Assembly: GCA_018292915.2 (NCBI GenBank)
Contig: JACVVK020000146.1
Coordinates: 243,501-307,500 of the forward strand
Source of the DNA: Batillaria attramentaria
Taxonomy: Eukaryota; Mollusca; Gastropoda; Batillariidae
DNA length: 64,000 nucleotides
Direction of reading: 5' to 3'
Shown here: positions 47,820 to 60,389 of the stretch, piece after piece
Layout of the letters: each line of letters opens with the position of its first letter
Position numbering within the stretch: position 1 is the stretch's first letter
Program-made: the position numbers and the translations under genes
The notes under the pieces: generated by a model
The model's database searches: none
Seen by the model: the letters and a program-made list of their open reading frames with translations, nothing else
What the model was told of the DNA's origin: nothing

Positions 47820-49900
47820 CTTGTCTGACCAATAATCACATCATTCTTCACATGTATACAACACATGTGTTCTGTTCTTGTGATACAATATCTATTTTTC
47901 GGTGTGTATGATTATTTGGGCGATATTTTCGGGAATGAAATGTTGACCCTCATTTCCCCCGTTTTCGCAAATCCATGATGGCTGTCTCCCGGTCACTCCG
48001 ACTACTTAGAAAAGCATTACCTTTTTGAACGTCTAAATCCTACTTTCATGTAATACATGTAGAACAAAACATGTGTGTAATAAGGTCTTTTTTCGTTGGG
48101 TGTGCGTCACAGTGGCAAATGGAGCTCTAAGGTGTGACAATCAACGTCGGCAAATCCGAGATTGCGAGGTCGAAACTTGCTTTGTGCGCCTAAGCTTCGT
48201 TGGCGCCTGTTTAGTTTGGATGAAAATCTCTGTTATCTAAATACTTTTCACGTATGAAAGATTAACTAGGAAGATATAATGGACACTGTGAAGGTTATGT
48301 ATTTGACTGAACATGATTCGTGGTTGTGTGGTTGTGTATTTATAGGATCGAAAATGTGGCCGGGCCAGGTTGGATGCTGTCAGCGTAATGGCGGGCAAAC
48401 TAACCGAACCTCTCGAGTCAAGTTTGTTATTACATTGTGCGACTTTCATACGGTCTGGCGCAGTTCTTTACGTGAATATGAATAAATTGTTACATGTTAT
48501 TTACGTTGTGTGTTTTCAAGATGAATATTGCGGTCCAGAAATACTGCTGCAGAAAAAAATTTGCGTCGCTTGCGACCGCAACATCGGAGAAAACATTGCA
48601 AAATGGCGGAGCGCTGTTCGACGTATCCGTTCTGTGGTTTGGGCTGGCCAGTAACACTTGGGATTTACTAACATGGACCTTAAATGTATGGAATTGAAAC
48701 AACGGGATCGGATGCATATGTATACTCAGTAATAATTTTTCATTTTGACAGGGTAACAATCTTCACCAGCGGTTTCTCGGGATAGCGGTTTCGCTGCGCT
48801 TTGCTTGGTATGCTCTCGCAGGCTCTCTCCGCAGGCTAGCGGGATCCTCCTGACCTGGTTTGCTGATCCATTCGGATTACTGCGACACGGTCAATTGATT
48901 TCCTTCACCGAAACGGGACCTGTAAAACACAAAGGCATAACAGAATTAGCATAAGTGTAACAGTGAAACTGTAAGTGTGAAGAAAACAACGTGTCAAAGC
49001 TGACAACACCGCCGTGGCCTGACTGAACACTAGGGGGAAAAAAAGAAAAAGAAAAGAAAAAAAAAAACAAGAAGACATAGCAGTTTGCACTGATTTAAAC
49101 TGATTAGCAGCAAATAATGCAAAAATATGTATGTCTCTCGTCTGATTCAGCAGCAGCAAAATTACCACTGAGAAACAGTTCAACTGAGATTAGAAGTAAA
49201 ACATATACACACTCTATGGGTTTTTTTTAATGTATTGGCTGCTAGCATGTGGCTGCCAGCTTCACAAACGTAACATATACACTGATGTCAGTATTATTAT
49301 TATGACCACTGTCACAGGTTCCGACAGTTCCCAATAATTATGTTTATTCAGTGAATACAGCAAAATAGCAAATATAAGTATGGTGAATCCAGTCAATCAG
49401 TGAATCACTGAGCAAAATGGCGAATCACCCTGCAAACAAGTAGTATACAGTACTTAAAATACAGAATACACATCATTTAGTAATGTCACAATACTCTTAC
49501 ACTTCATTTATAACTTGCAGGCTTTCATTAATTCAGTCAAAATACAAAAAAAAAAGACTTGCATCAGTATCTCTGGAGTGTGACAACTCAGAATCACTGT
49601 ACACATACACCACCAGTGAAACCAGAAAACCTATCACATGAGTAAAACAGGTGACTTACTTAAAATATGCAAAATTTACTGTCACAATTATATTTCATTT
49701 GCAATACACTACAAGTACATCGATCCCATCCGTGTGAAAAGGTGACCAACTGTAGAACCAGCAAGCACAGATATGTTGCTTCCTTCAATGGACAAGTAAA
49801 ACTTACCTGAACTAATTCAGTACTGACTGGGAACAGGCGAACAGGTGAATTCAATTCACTCTTATTGTATCACACCTAAAAAGCATGCAAGCAATGGGTA
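47820..49900. other. Spacer, no supported gene
   Basis: A frame at 48388-48654 starts MAGKLTEPLESS in a plausible Kozak context (gtaATGG), but no domain is recognised and the frame ends in AG-rich sequence. The rest is AT-rich and unannotated. Confidence 0.4.
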
Positions 49901-50084
49901 CATGACTGGTTCTGCAGGTAAGGTACAGCTAGAGACCAAGGACAGGCAATGCATGAAGTTACTGATACAGTTACACTTGCAAAGCATGTTGTCCATGCAT
50001 GACTGATTTTCCACACTGACTCTCCCATTCACAGTATGTCTGTGTACGTGTGTGTGTGTTTAACTACATGTACTCACATACTAA

Positions 50085-50500
50085 CACTTATAATAATAAT
50101 AATAATGAGTAATCACTAATGTATCGGCGCTTTACCCAATTTCGTGAATCGGCTCAAAGCGCCGCGAACTGAACCCAGCACGCATGCTCACGTGAATCAC
50201 ATGCATTCTCTCACACACTGGACATAAACACATTACAATCACGTGGTGCGAAGGGTCAGCTCAGCTATTTAAATTTCGGAATTTAGATTTGCATTTATTT
50301 TTCAAATTTGGTGGGCTGAACATTTCCAAAGCAGATGGGGAGGAAGCCGGAGTACCCGAAGAGAACCCCAGTGATTGGCCCGAATGAACGGTGCCACATA
50401 CGAGAAGGAAAAATTCTTTGCCCTGAGCGGAACTCGAACCCCCGACCTGTCGCATTGGTGACAAGTCTCTTAACCACTAGACCACTGATCACCCCACTAA
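50085..50500 (-). repeat. tRNA-derived SINE, family B, near full-length copy
   Basis: On the minus strand it starts with a tRNA-like head with A box (TGGTCTAGTGGTTAAGA) and B box (GGGGTTCGAGTTCC). A ~330-bp body follows and it ends in a (TTA)n tail. Family relatives occur at 1893-2122, 16445-16580 and 22740-23350. This is the reference copy for the others. Confidence 0.8.
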
Positions 50501-50867
50501 TCACATATTATATACTAATTAACTAATGTACTAAAAGCAAATAAATTACTTACTGAGAAAACTAATTTATTCACTGTGCCACATAAATACAATACATGAA
50601 AAATATTCAGACATTAAAATATCTACTGACAAATGCTTGGGGAAAAACAGTGGACTACCTTACTTTAGATTGAAAACTGTTACAAGAAAACTCTTAACTT
50701 ACCCTCCCACCTCATCCCCCCTCCCCCCCCCCCCCCCAGAAAATAGGAACGGAAAAAAACAAACACACACAGATGCATAAAGCTCACAGGATAATCACCA
50801 CGAAATTGTCCATTATTACTTATCGTAGCTAAGTATCATATTGTAAATGCTGAATGTCCATGTGGCA

Positions 50868-51085
50868 CTGGATCCCAGACCCTAGAACACACCAGTCAAT
50901 ACTGTCCTGCCTATGATACTCCACTAGTCAAACCTGGCCTGAGGATGTAGAACTACAGGTGCAGCTTCACTGGCAGTTGGGGTAGCCGTCACGACCTGAA
51001 GACCGTGGGATTTATCATGGCGACCGGGCTCCAGATCTGACGCAACCAGTCAAATCGCCCGCAGAAAGCTGAAGAAGAAGAAAAA
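50868..51085 (+). mobile_element. Non-LTR retrotransposon 3'-end remnant
   Basis: Homologous to the minus strand of 4215-4465. Broken translation includes a C-P-x-Y block and WGSRHDLKTVGFIMATG, the kind of C-terminal tail seen in mollusc LINE ORF2 proteins (recalled). It ends in a GAA-repeat tail near 51070-51082. Confidence 0.5.
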
Positions 51086-51469
51086 TATTGTAAATGTTAC
51101 ACTATACACACAACGATTTTTGTTTCATTTTGATGTGTCATGGCAATCACTGAGATACACCTTAATTGTCCAAAGAATCCGAATCTACTGATCTTGGCCA
51201 ACTCGACACGAAAATTATTTATTATACTATTCTGCTCTCAGTGCAGTTCGAAAAGAAAGTTGCACACTTACTGCTGACTCAGATTTCACTTTTAAAATGA
51301 GATCAGCGTGTCAGCTAGCTCTGCATCTTTTTACATACTGTCAGTATTCTGTGATGAGCAAGTGAGTGTCAATTCAAGTCAAAGTCAGTTATTTTAACCT
51401 ACTTCGGTATTGAAAAGAAAGGCTCCTCTCCTTCTAAGGCTTTCTTAACCCCCCCCCCCCCCCCCCAGC

Positions 51470-51755
51470 AAACCAAATAAAACTGGCTTCCCCTTTCCTT
51501 TAAAACTAGAACCAGATAAGAAATCATAGCCACATGCAAAACAGAAGTGTAAAAACAAAACTGAGCTGTGTTTGAGTGAACCAAGCCAGGTGAAATCCAC
51601 CTCACCAGGTTGATGGTGAATGTGTAACTGAACACCCCTCCCCACCCACCCCAACTAAATGAAACAAAAAGAAAAGTAAACAAAAAAGAGTAAGATCAGT
51701 GAATTACCTCAACCAAGACTTAACACAACATGAATAAACACAAGACAACATGCAA
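51470..51755. repeat. Interspersed repeat family C, copy 2
   Basis: See 46217-46455. Same strand, preceded by a poly-C run, with a ~24-bp extra segment near its start. Confidence 0.75.
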
Positions 51756-52030
51756 GTAAGGTAATCTACAGAAACCATCAAATAGGGGCGGCGTTAGCTG
51801 CAAAAGGCGTGTAAATATTCTCACTTACCCGCGTTCTCAGTTGTACCGTGAAGCTAAGTCTAGGTGCAGGGAAAAAACAACACCGTCCCCGGCCAAAACC
51901 AAAAGGACGTTAGTTGCTGGTGGAGGGAGCCAGCAAGCAAAAGTCGAAACTGGCAGTCCGAAGAGCTGCTTAGTCCCGATCGTCATGCACTAAAACGTCA
52001 TACACAGAAACCTCGTGCCCCCCCCCCCCC

Positions 52031-52087
<57 letters not shown>
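52031..52087. repeat. CA microsatellite
   Basis: A (CA)n tract after a poly-C run. Confidence 0.9.
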
Positions 52088-52089
<2 letters not shown>

Positions 52090-52092
<3 letters not shown>

Positions 52093-53290
52093 TGATCACT
52101 TTTAGTTTTATGCGTGAAAAACTTTGCTTACACTTATTGTTGTCATTAAATCATTGTCATGAATTCAGTGTTATGAACATTCAGGTAAAGTCAGTCACTC
52201 AGCCATAATTAGCTCTGCTCAGGCAGTCATAAAGAAAACCACAACTCACCTCACTTCATTTCATCAAAGACCTTACCGGAATCAGATATGTTTCCAAGAT
52301 CTTTGATTCAGTTCATACTGCACTTTTCCACAGCTACAAGTTTACACATTCACAATTTTCGCGATGTAAAGCGAAATTTTGTGCCATCAGTCCAGCCCGA
52401 CTACCAGAGGTTTACTGACTTACAACCTCCACTAAATCGGTTGGACAATGGGGCGCACCGTCCGCAAAGTAATAGACTGGACTGTGCTGATGTTGGACGT
52501 TCCTGCCACAGCGGTCAGTGATTGGGGGATAAGTTACTATAAGCATTGCAGTGCTGAGACTGAACCGGCTGAACGTGTTACGTCAGTGACAACGTAGGTG
52601 TCGGGTCGGTGCGAGACTGGGAGTCGTCATCTGTGCCATTGTGCTTGCTCAATGGTGCATATCCACCAGGGCCTCGAAGGGATGTCCTGCGGTCATGTGT
52701 TTGTTTTTCCCCTTGTCCAGAGGCCGTGTCTTTTGTTTTAGCCGATGTCACCTCTGGTGGTAAGCCCTAACACTTTGGGCGTAAGCGAAGATTTGTCACA
52801 CCTCATCGGGCTAATGATCTCCTTCCCCACCGATCCGCCAGACAGAGAGCACCGCCCCACCGAGGCCTGCAGAGATTCGCCGATGTTATTGAAACGGTTG
52901 ACTGGATGAGAACTTAGCAAGCAGACCTGATTGGTTACTGCGAGTGAGGCAAGAACAACGGCTGAACAAAGACCAAGTTTTCTAATAAAGTAGATCAGCA
53001 GACACGTCACAGTCTATCTTCTCTCGTCAGGCTGGTATCCTGCGTACAACGCTGGCAGTCAGTTTGAGACAAAACTCATACTGTTATTTTGTCATCTAAA
53101 AGCAGTCGAAATCGGCATCGAAACAGGTATGGTGTTGTTTTTTGAGTTCGTGAAATTTTTGATGATTGTTCAGTTTTCTTCTTTTTCAAGGTGCATGCCC
53201 AGGGCAACTCAGTACTATGGAAACCAGTGTCGTAACAAGCGCTCTCTGTGAAACAAGGTTTGTCAAAAGTGTTTTTCCCATCCCACCGCC
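52090..53290 (+). repeat. Tandem duplication, unit 1
   Basis: Matches unit 2 (54185-55240) in the same order and orientation across several blocks: 'ttttatgcgtgaaaaactttgctta', 'gcacttttccaca.ctaca', 'gccgatgtcacct', 'cgaagatttgtcacacct' and 'cgaaacaggtatggtg'. It contains a donor-like CGAAACAG|GTATGG near 53125-53135, and exon-like sequence near 53190-53260. Confidence 0.65.
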
Positions 53291-53305
53291 CTGGAAAAAA
53301 AAATA

Positions 53306-53400
53306 ATAATAATATTTATAGGACGCCTATCCCCGGGAGGCGAGATCTAGGCGCCTTACATTCTAAAACCGAAGTTTTAAAAAAAATGTAATTATGTTGC
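53306..53400. repeat. Possible SINE tail
   Basis: (AAT)n followed by 'atttataggacgcctatccccgg' and 'ctaggcgccttaca', a form common at SINE 3' ends. Single copy here, so weak. Confidence 0.35.
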
Positions 53401-54155
53401 CCACTCACTCATGCCTGTTCCTTCAGTTTATCAAATCAAATCCGATCCGATGTCTGACCGCCGAGTACTCTTCGGTCCAGTTTAAAAAAAAAAAACAACT
53501 CACTATCCCCCTTGTGAAGCTTACCGGCTGTTGGCAAAAGGTCCTTCCAGTATCAGATGCCTAGGGTCTTTAAGTTTTTGACAGTTTTTAAAACCAAGCT
53601 AAAAAACCCACTTCTTCCAGTCTGGCTCCTCTCCTTGTTAGGTACTAGGCTTGTTTAGGGCGCCGTACGCAGTAAAGAGAGTAAGCAAATTCAGCCTCCT
53701 ACGTCATCACTTCCTGTGTGCTCAGTTCGGTGTCACACGCCATAGGCTTCCTGTACGGAGCCATTTTCCCTCAGCGAACTTCGTGAGAATCGCCCACTGA
53801 TTCTACGAAGCCATTTTCGTAAGTCTCCTCAGAGACAGACATACATGTTATGTATGTCTCTGGTCTCCTTAATGTTAAAAAAGAAAAAAAAAATGAAGAG
53901 TGTGTTGTTTGTGCATAACTAATAGATCTATTCAGTGTTGTTTCATTTTATGAAATTCGCATTCAGCAGTGGGTGGAGAAGATCCTAAATATTTTATTTT
54001 TCGGTTTTACTAGGACACCCGAAAAGCGCTGTCTTGCCTGCCAGATCCAATATGGCGGCCACAAAGTTAGCCAGTGAGTAGTTCATTAGGCGCAGGATGG
54101 TCTTTGTTGCTTGCGCGGCTCTGACTGCAACCCCCCCCCCCCCCCCATCCCCCCA

Positions 54156-54380
54156 ACTTTCTTTGCTCAATTCATCGGGAGGATCAAAAACCTTTTTGTT
54201 TTATGCGTGAAAAACTTTGCTTATGCTTACTGCTGTAAACTGATTCATTGTTATGGCTTGTTATGAAAACTTTCTTTGCTCAATTCATCGGGAGGATCAA
54301 AAACCTTTTTGTTTTATGCGTGAAAAACTTTGCTTATACTTACTGCTGTAAACTGATTCATTGTTATGGCTTGTTATGAA
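54156..54380. repeat. Two-copy tandem repeat, period 113 bp
   Basis: 'actttctttgctcaattc' begins at 54156 and again at 54269. The ~112 bp that follow are almost identical. Confidence 0.85.
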
Positions 54381-55240
54381 AACTCCGGTAAAGTCGGTCG
54401 CTCAAACCAGAAACTGACAATCATATTTATCTCTGCTCAAACTGGAACACACAACAGCTACAGCCATGATTATACAAAAACAAACTCACCTCATGACATG
54501 TCATGTTGCACTTTTCCACAACTACAACTTTACACATTCTTAATGTTGACGATGCAAAGCGAATTTTTCGCCATCCAGCCCGACTGTCAGAGGTTTACTG
54601 ACCGGCTACTGACTTACAACCTCAGCCACTGACGCGGTCGGACGGTCACGTGAGGCGCACCGTCAACTCGTGTCTTTGTTTTTCTTTTGTCCGGGGGCTG
54701 TCTTGTTTTCGCCGATGTCACCTACACTGGTAAGCCCTGCCATGTCTTTTGTGATCGGGGCTTTCGCTTTGAGCGTAAACGAAGATTTGTCACACCTCCG
54801 GCATCGACTCAACCCCCCCCCCCTCCACCAATGAGAACTTTAGCAAGTAGATCTGATTGGCTATTGCGAGTGACGGACACTTGAGGCAAGAAGAACGGGT
54901 GAACAAAGACCACGTTTTCAAATGAAGTAGATCTGCAGACACGACACCTATCTTCTCTCGTCAGGCAGGTATCCTGTGTACAAAGCGGGCAGTCTCGAGA
55001 CAAAACTCATACGTAATTTTGTCATTTACAAGCAGCTGAAATCGCCCTCGAAACAGGTATGGTGTTTTTAATTTCATAAAATTGTTGATTTTTCAGTTGT
55101 TGTTGTTTGTTTTTTTTTTCCAGTTGTACTCACATCGTCCCATGCGACAAGATGCGTCATGGCGCCCGGCCACGGCAACTCAGTCCTTTGGAAACCAGTG
55201 TCGTAAAGCGTTCTTTGTGAGAGAAGGTTTGTCAAGATCG
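54185..55240 (+). repeat. Tandem duplication, unit 2
   Basis: Second copy of 52090-53290, shorter because a segment present near 52600-52690 is missing. It contains an exon-like stretch near 55125-55235 (acceptor tttttttttccag; ends GAGAAG|gtttgt). Confidence 0.65.
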
Positions 55241-55259
55241 TTTTTGTTTTTCTACATAG

Positions 55260-57540
55260 TTGTGATGAATATTATTCTCATGTACGATGTGTTGCTTGCA
55301 TGCCTTCAATTCTTGGGGGGGGGGGAGGGAGAAAGGGGATGTGTGATTTAAAAATACATGGATATAAAATATTCCGCAAGAAAAGAAGTTGTCTTTGTTG
55401 CAAGCTAGCTGCTATATCGTTTTAGGTAAGGCCGTGCTAATCAATGTAATCCGTTTCAAATGAATTTATTACATGTACAACCAACAAACGCGCTTATCCA
55501 GAACCGACTGTTGTTTGGGCCGATACGGCCACCTTTATCTGCGCGGAATGGAATAGACAGTGTATCACTGATTTGTTCAAACGTTTACATGTATAAAAAT
55601 GAATCCCTCCTTTCTCCCTCCGACCCTCCCCCCCCCCCCCTTCCCCGGCATTTGACATTCTTGCAAGGTTTATGTGAAAGGGAGTAGCACCTGCACTCCA
55701 CCCCACCCTCTCTCTCTCTCTCTCTCTCTGCTGTGTGTTACAGTGTGTCTGTATGACAGTGCTAAGAAAGAAATCGTCGGCAAAACAGTAGGCAAAAATT
55801 AATTTTGAAAAACTGTTATTTATAACTGGTTGAAATGTTTTCTAGCATCATTTTCTTAAACGCCCGGCCAGTCTTTAACATATACATGTCTCTCTTTATG
55901 TTGCAAAAATAGTCTCTGCTGCTTGCTCGGCTCACTTACCGTCAGCCAATCCACCCAAGGGGGGACAAAAAAAAAGAAAAGAGAGAAGCCGTCCGCTGAT
56001 GTTACAATATTGTCAGGTACATGTATCGAAAACAAATATTTGTGTGCTGCCTCGCGGCACAGTTTTAAGCTGCAATAGAGAAATCTGGTGACATTTTCTT
56101 TTCGTTGCCTGTCATTAAACAACGCTTTGAGTGTACATGTTTAAAAAAAAACAAAAACATAATTATATCCAGTCGCATATTTTGTTTACTTCCTCCACTG
56201 ACACAAAAAACAACAACAACAGCAATTCCAAAACGTTTTATTCTATGTGCGTGTGTCTGTGCATCAGCACGTCTAGCTACACAACTCAAAACTCTCTTCG
56301 GAAATGATTCACAATTCATTTGGTTGTCAGTGGCCAGGCTACAACTCCACTCCAAACATGCTGTAATGCTAGTAGATAAGTCGGCTATGGACACACTTCT
56401 TACAATATAATGTGTAAAATCCAAGAGAAGATTTTAGCTATTCGCACCATGATTTGCTGAGAAAACACCAGAGTGCGTTTGACATGATTTTGTTTCTGTG
56501 AGTGAGATGTTTGTAATGAACGAAAATATTTACTTTGTTTATATAGTGTCTTTTTTTTTTTCTTTTTTTTTTTTACTCTCCCACCTCTACTCCCGGCGAG
56601 CGTTGATGCATAATATGTAAATGGTGTATGTGCTATTATACCACTCTGCCACTATTACAAGTCATGGTATAAAATTCATAATTCACCACATGTGGTATAA
56701 ACATTGTACCCATGACAACCACGCGTGAATTTTATGGCCGTACCTAAAGGCCATGTCACACGAGAGGGCAAAAACACTTGAAAACATTGTTTTCAGATGT
56801 TTTGCTGCGAAACGGTGTGTTTTGTCGTGTGACATACTTCACAACAATGTTTTCAAAACAATGTTTCGATCGTGTTTTCAGTTTTAGAGCCTGCCCTAAA
56901 ATCCGAAAACATGTTTCGTGTTTCAACCAATGAAAGCCGCCGTGCGGAGTGTCAAGTGACACCTTCCTGTGTCCGCTCAGTCAACATGTATGTTTAAGGA
57001 AAAGAGACATCGACTTTACCCAGAAACCCCATCCAGAGGTATTTCATACGTATTGAAGTTCTACATACAAGAAAAGGGTGTCTAGTAAGGTAGGAATGTC
57101 TTGACCGTAGCAGGGAAACTTGTTTTCAGTGTGACATCGCCTTAAAGAGTGAACAGGTATTACCCCTAGCAGTGTTCCAGCAGTGTGTTCTGGTGAAAGG
57201 ATTTGCGTCACAATATGACGCGAAAAGCGACTAAAGAATAATTTACGTCACGACATGACGTAGTTCGACTTCGTACGGAAATGGGGACGAAGGAGCTTTG
57301 CCAGTCGCTTGACGTGGAATTGTTGATCTTTTGCTGCGTGTTTTCAACAAGCGGTCGTGTTTGTGACAAGCGTAAGCCTAGTTCCAGTTCTCTACTAAGA
57401 CGGAGGCTTCGAAACGGAAAAGCTGACTTCTCAAAGCCTATGGACAAAGCGAGGTAAAGCACCTCAGTCAGTGATGTCGCGTGAAGCATTTGGATTGCCG
57501 ATGTCAGCTTTCAAATCAAAGACTTGAAATGAAGGTAGGG
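55260..57540. other. Spacer, no supported gene
   Basis: Includes a poly-C run near 55628-55640, a CT tract near 55710-55729 and T runs near 56550-56573. No exon recognised. Confidence 0.4.
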
Positions 57541-57547
57541 ACGTGGT

Positions 57548-57721
57548 ATAAATAATTTTCCCAATTCGGTGCCCCCGATTACGTAAAATACACCACACTC
57601 GTTTGTTGATTTCGACCGTAAAACTGCTCGTTAAAACTCGCAGTTTTACGGTCGAAATCAACAAACTCGTGTGGTGTATATTCCGTAATCGGGGGCACCT
57701 CATTGTGAAAACTCTATTTAT
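57548..57721. mobile_element. Long foldback hairpin, arms about 80 nt
   Basis: The arms 57568-57627 and 57640-57699 are 60-nt near-perfect inverted repeats (about four mismatches) around a 12-nt loop. Pairing continues outward with gaps to 57548 and 57721 (ataaata/tatttat). This is the shape of a foldback or MITE-type element; a long pre-miRNA-like hairpin is an alternative. Confidence 0.7.
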
Positions 57722-58631
57722 TTCATCCGCTTCAACCCTTACTTTTTGTGTATCGTAGTCTAAAACTTTGTTTTATTTTATTTTTCTCTTTCTGTCAGTT
57801 ACAGTGTGTGTCTATATCATAATATATCCATCAATTTTACCATAGTATATAGCCCTGCTGATTCTCCTGTCAGTTCACTTATGTCTCAGTCTTAGTTATG
57901 TGCACCCAGCGACATCTTGACTGTAACTGTGACCTCTGCTTTTCCAATATCTTTTACAGCATTTTGTAGAAACCAGTAATTACTCGTGCGGTTCCACTGC
58001 AGTATACGCCGCTATCTGGTACCAATACTATACCTAAATACTGAGCACATTAAAATGTCATGCTGAAAACAGTTGGTGCATTTAGCCTTTAGAATTAATT
58101 GACCGTACGTAGTACCGCATTAGTGAGTGAGACCGTGACTGATGTTGACAATGAACAAAAACTTTATCAGTTTTATTTTATTTTATTTCAGTGGTGAATT
58201 ACCGTGTGCATGTGCGTCAGCAAATATGCATTCAGGTTTATACATTGTTGAGGTCCAGGAAAAAAGTGCATGACTGAGTTGAGTGAGTGTCTTGGCGGCG
58301 GTCAGGGTTTTAGTCAGGTTTTAAAAAATCCCTTTGATTTATTTTAACTTATCTATTTACAAAACCTCATTTAGTTGTAAATCTAACATCACTTCCATTA
58401 CACACAGATCATTGCACTGAACTGATTTCAGTCACGTGATAGTTTTTAAGAGTCATTCACGCCGGCTTTGACTGAACTTGATGCGATATATCAGTGTCAG
58501 TCACGGTCACTGAGTCTGTCGGTGCTGGACTGAGTTGTCTCGGCCGGCCAGGCGGTGGTGCCTGTATAAGACTCGAAAAACAAAAATTCTCAAAGTCTGA
58601 CATTTGATCAGTTTTTATTTTTTCATTCCAG

Positions 58632-58766
58632 GCAACAGAGTGGGCATCACTTGAGTCTCTTGCGCTGGACGTCACGGTGACCGCACTTGCAGTCGAGCTT
58701 CAGACAGAAGTGACAAGGAAGCTGTTGCCAGGAGCTGAGAATGCCGCACGCGAGCTGAGACTGTGA
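58632..58766 (+). CDS. Possible terminal coding exon of an unknown gene
   Basis: The acceptor tttttcattccag is followed by a 44-codon open frame (ATEWASLESLALDVTVTALA...) ending in TGA, with AATAAA at 58868-58873. The peptide is helix-prone and unrecognised. No upstream exon could be joined with confidence; candidates would be the duplicated exon-like blocks at 53-55 kb. It may be noncoding. Confidence 0.25.
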   Translation, partial: ATEWASLESLALDVTVTALAVELQTEVTRKLLPGAENAARELRL

Positions 58767-60195
58767 CAAGACGGAGCCGGACTGACAGGCTCTTCCACGT
58801 CAGCAAAACGGACCAGCGGAATTCAGGACTGAAGTTGTTGTTTCTGCATTTCGAACAAACAGTTACAAATAAAATATACAATTTACGCACAGCATAATAC
58901 GCTTGCATGCGACCTCAGCGCGAGAACAAGGAGTCTAGACCCTCCTGTGTAGGAGGAACAAAATCCATAAACTGAGACATTGGTCGGGAGGCCGCCATGT
59001 TGCAATGCCTTTCTTCTCCAACACTCGCTGAGCGGGAAATTATTTTCTGGGGTTGTACATAGGGACTTGCCTGTTCTGTTTAAAGTGTTAAATCAGAAAA
59101 GATGTATTACAATTTAATAGTGTGTTAGGAAGAAACAATTAAACAGCTTCCAGAAACCACGCATTCTAACAAAAACGGCCCCAGTTGTCACGAACTGCGA
59201 AGCGGGTCTGTCCGCCATTACGCGGGACGGAGTGTGACCGGACGTTTGAAACACACACGAAACTGCCTATAACCATCATTTCCCCACAATATTCCAATAT
59301 CATACACAAGGTTTCATTTCACATTTATGCATGTTCCTTAATTTCACCAGAAATCTGTAGAAATGGTGCGATTTTCGGGGATCAAACGGGTCACTTCCTC
59401 GCATTGCTTCTGGAAAACCCTGTTCTCCGGTTTACCGAGTGGAAATTACTGATGCCGACAAGGGCGAAATACAGAACTTAACAACGTTATAAAATGTGTA
59501 ACAGCTACAAGTATGTAAAAATAAACATATTTCTTTCAATAAAGTTATTACCAAAATGAGTATTAGTGTGAGGAAAACGCATATTTTGAAAGAGGTGTAC
59601 AGAGAAAGACCGCGTCCGCCATCTTCGTCTCGCCGAAACGTAGCTTTTGACCACATCATTCAACCGCCAAAAATCGGCCAAAAGCTCACACACAGGAGTA
59701 AAAGCAACATTCACAACATTAAATACGATCTTGCTAAATATTTCTGTAACGCCCGTTTTAATGATCACGGCCCCAGTCTAGAAAAAAACGCGATGAGAAA
59801 TTTTAGTAAGAATAGAGAAGGGCGACAGCCATGGCGCCCGACTAGAAAATTTGTGTTTTAGTCGCGTCGCAAAACTCGTTACAAAGACCACAAAATGACT
59901 TAGTTTGTGTGAAAAACTGCTGATACAAATAAAACATAGTATGTTTCGTTTTCTGAATAAGTTTTGCTATTAGTTTACCCGTCAAAATTGTATTTTATGG
60001 GTATTTTCTGACCGCTATGATTTTCAGTTGGCCTTCAAAGTCGCAGTTTTTTGCGATTTTTTCGGAGGCAAGACAACGGATACTAAAACGCGTTGTACAA
60101 AAAGGAAGAAAAAAGTCTGCTGAATCCATTGATGTATGATGTGAAGGCAGTTTCTGCGAATGCAGAATGTTATTAGCGTGTAAATGGATGTCAAC

Positions 60196-60289
60196 AAACA
60201 CAAAATCGCTGGCTCGAGGCTGAGCGAGGGCCGATTTTGTGTGCGAGCGGGCGTTGCTTTCTTTGCGGGCCGCGCGCGCCGCATATAAG
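60196..60289 (+). promoter_or_regulatory. H1 copy 2 promoter: H1 box and TATA
   Basis: H1-box-like AAACACAAA at 60196-60204, a reverse copy of its core (CGATTTTGTGT) at about 60232-60242, and the TATA element CATATAAG at 60282-60289, about 100 bp before the ATG. Confidence 0.75.
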
Positions 60290-60389
60290 GCCGCGCTTCG
60301 CAGCAGCCAGTCATTCTCGCTCTCGCCGTTGAACGGAGCAGTACTCGAGTTTTCTCCCTTGCGTTCTACGTTCGCAATAGCTTCTCATC

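Noticed and set aside
48388..48654. Frame MAGKLTEPLESS... near H1 copy 1.
   Set aside because: The start context is fair, but there is no domain, no splice signal and no poly(A) signal close by. Left as an observation in the spacer entry.
50395..50500. tRNA-like sequence with A and B boxes at 50.4 kb.
   Set aside because: The head continues into a repeated SINE body and the cloverleaf is imperfect. It is a SINE head, unlike the tRNA-Gln at 23704-23775.
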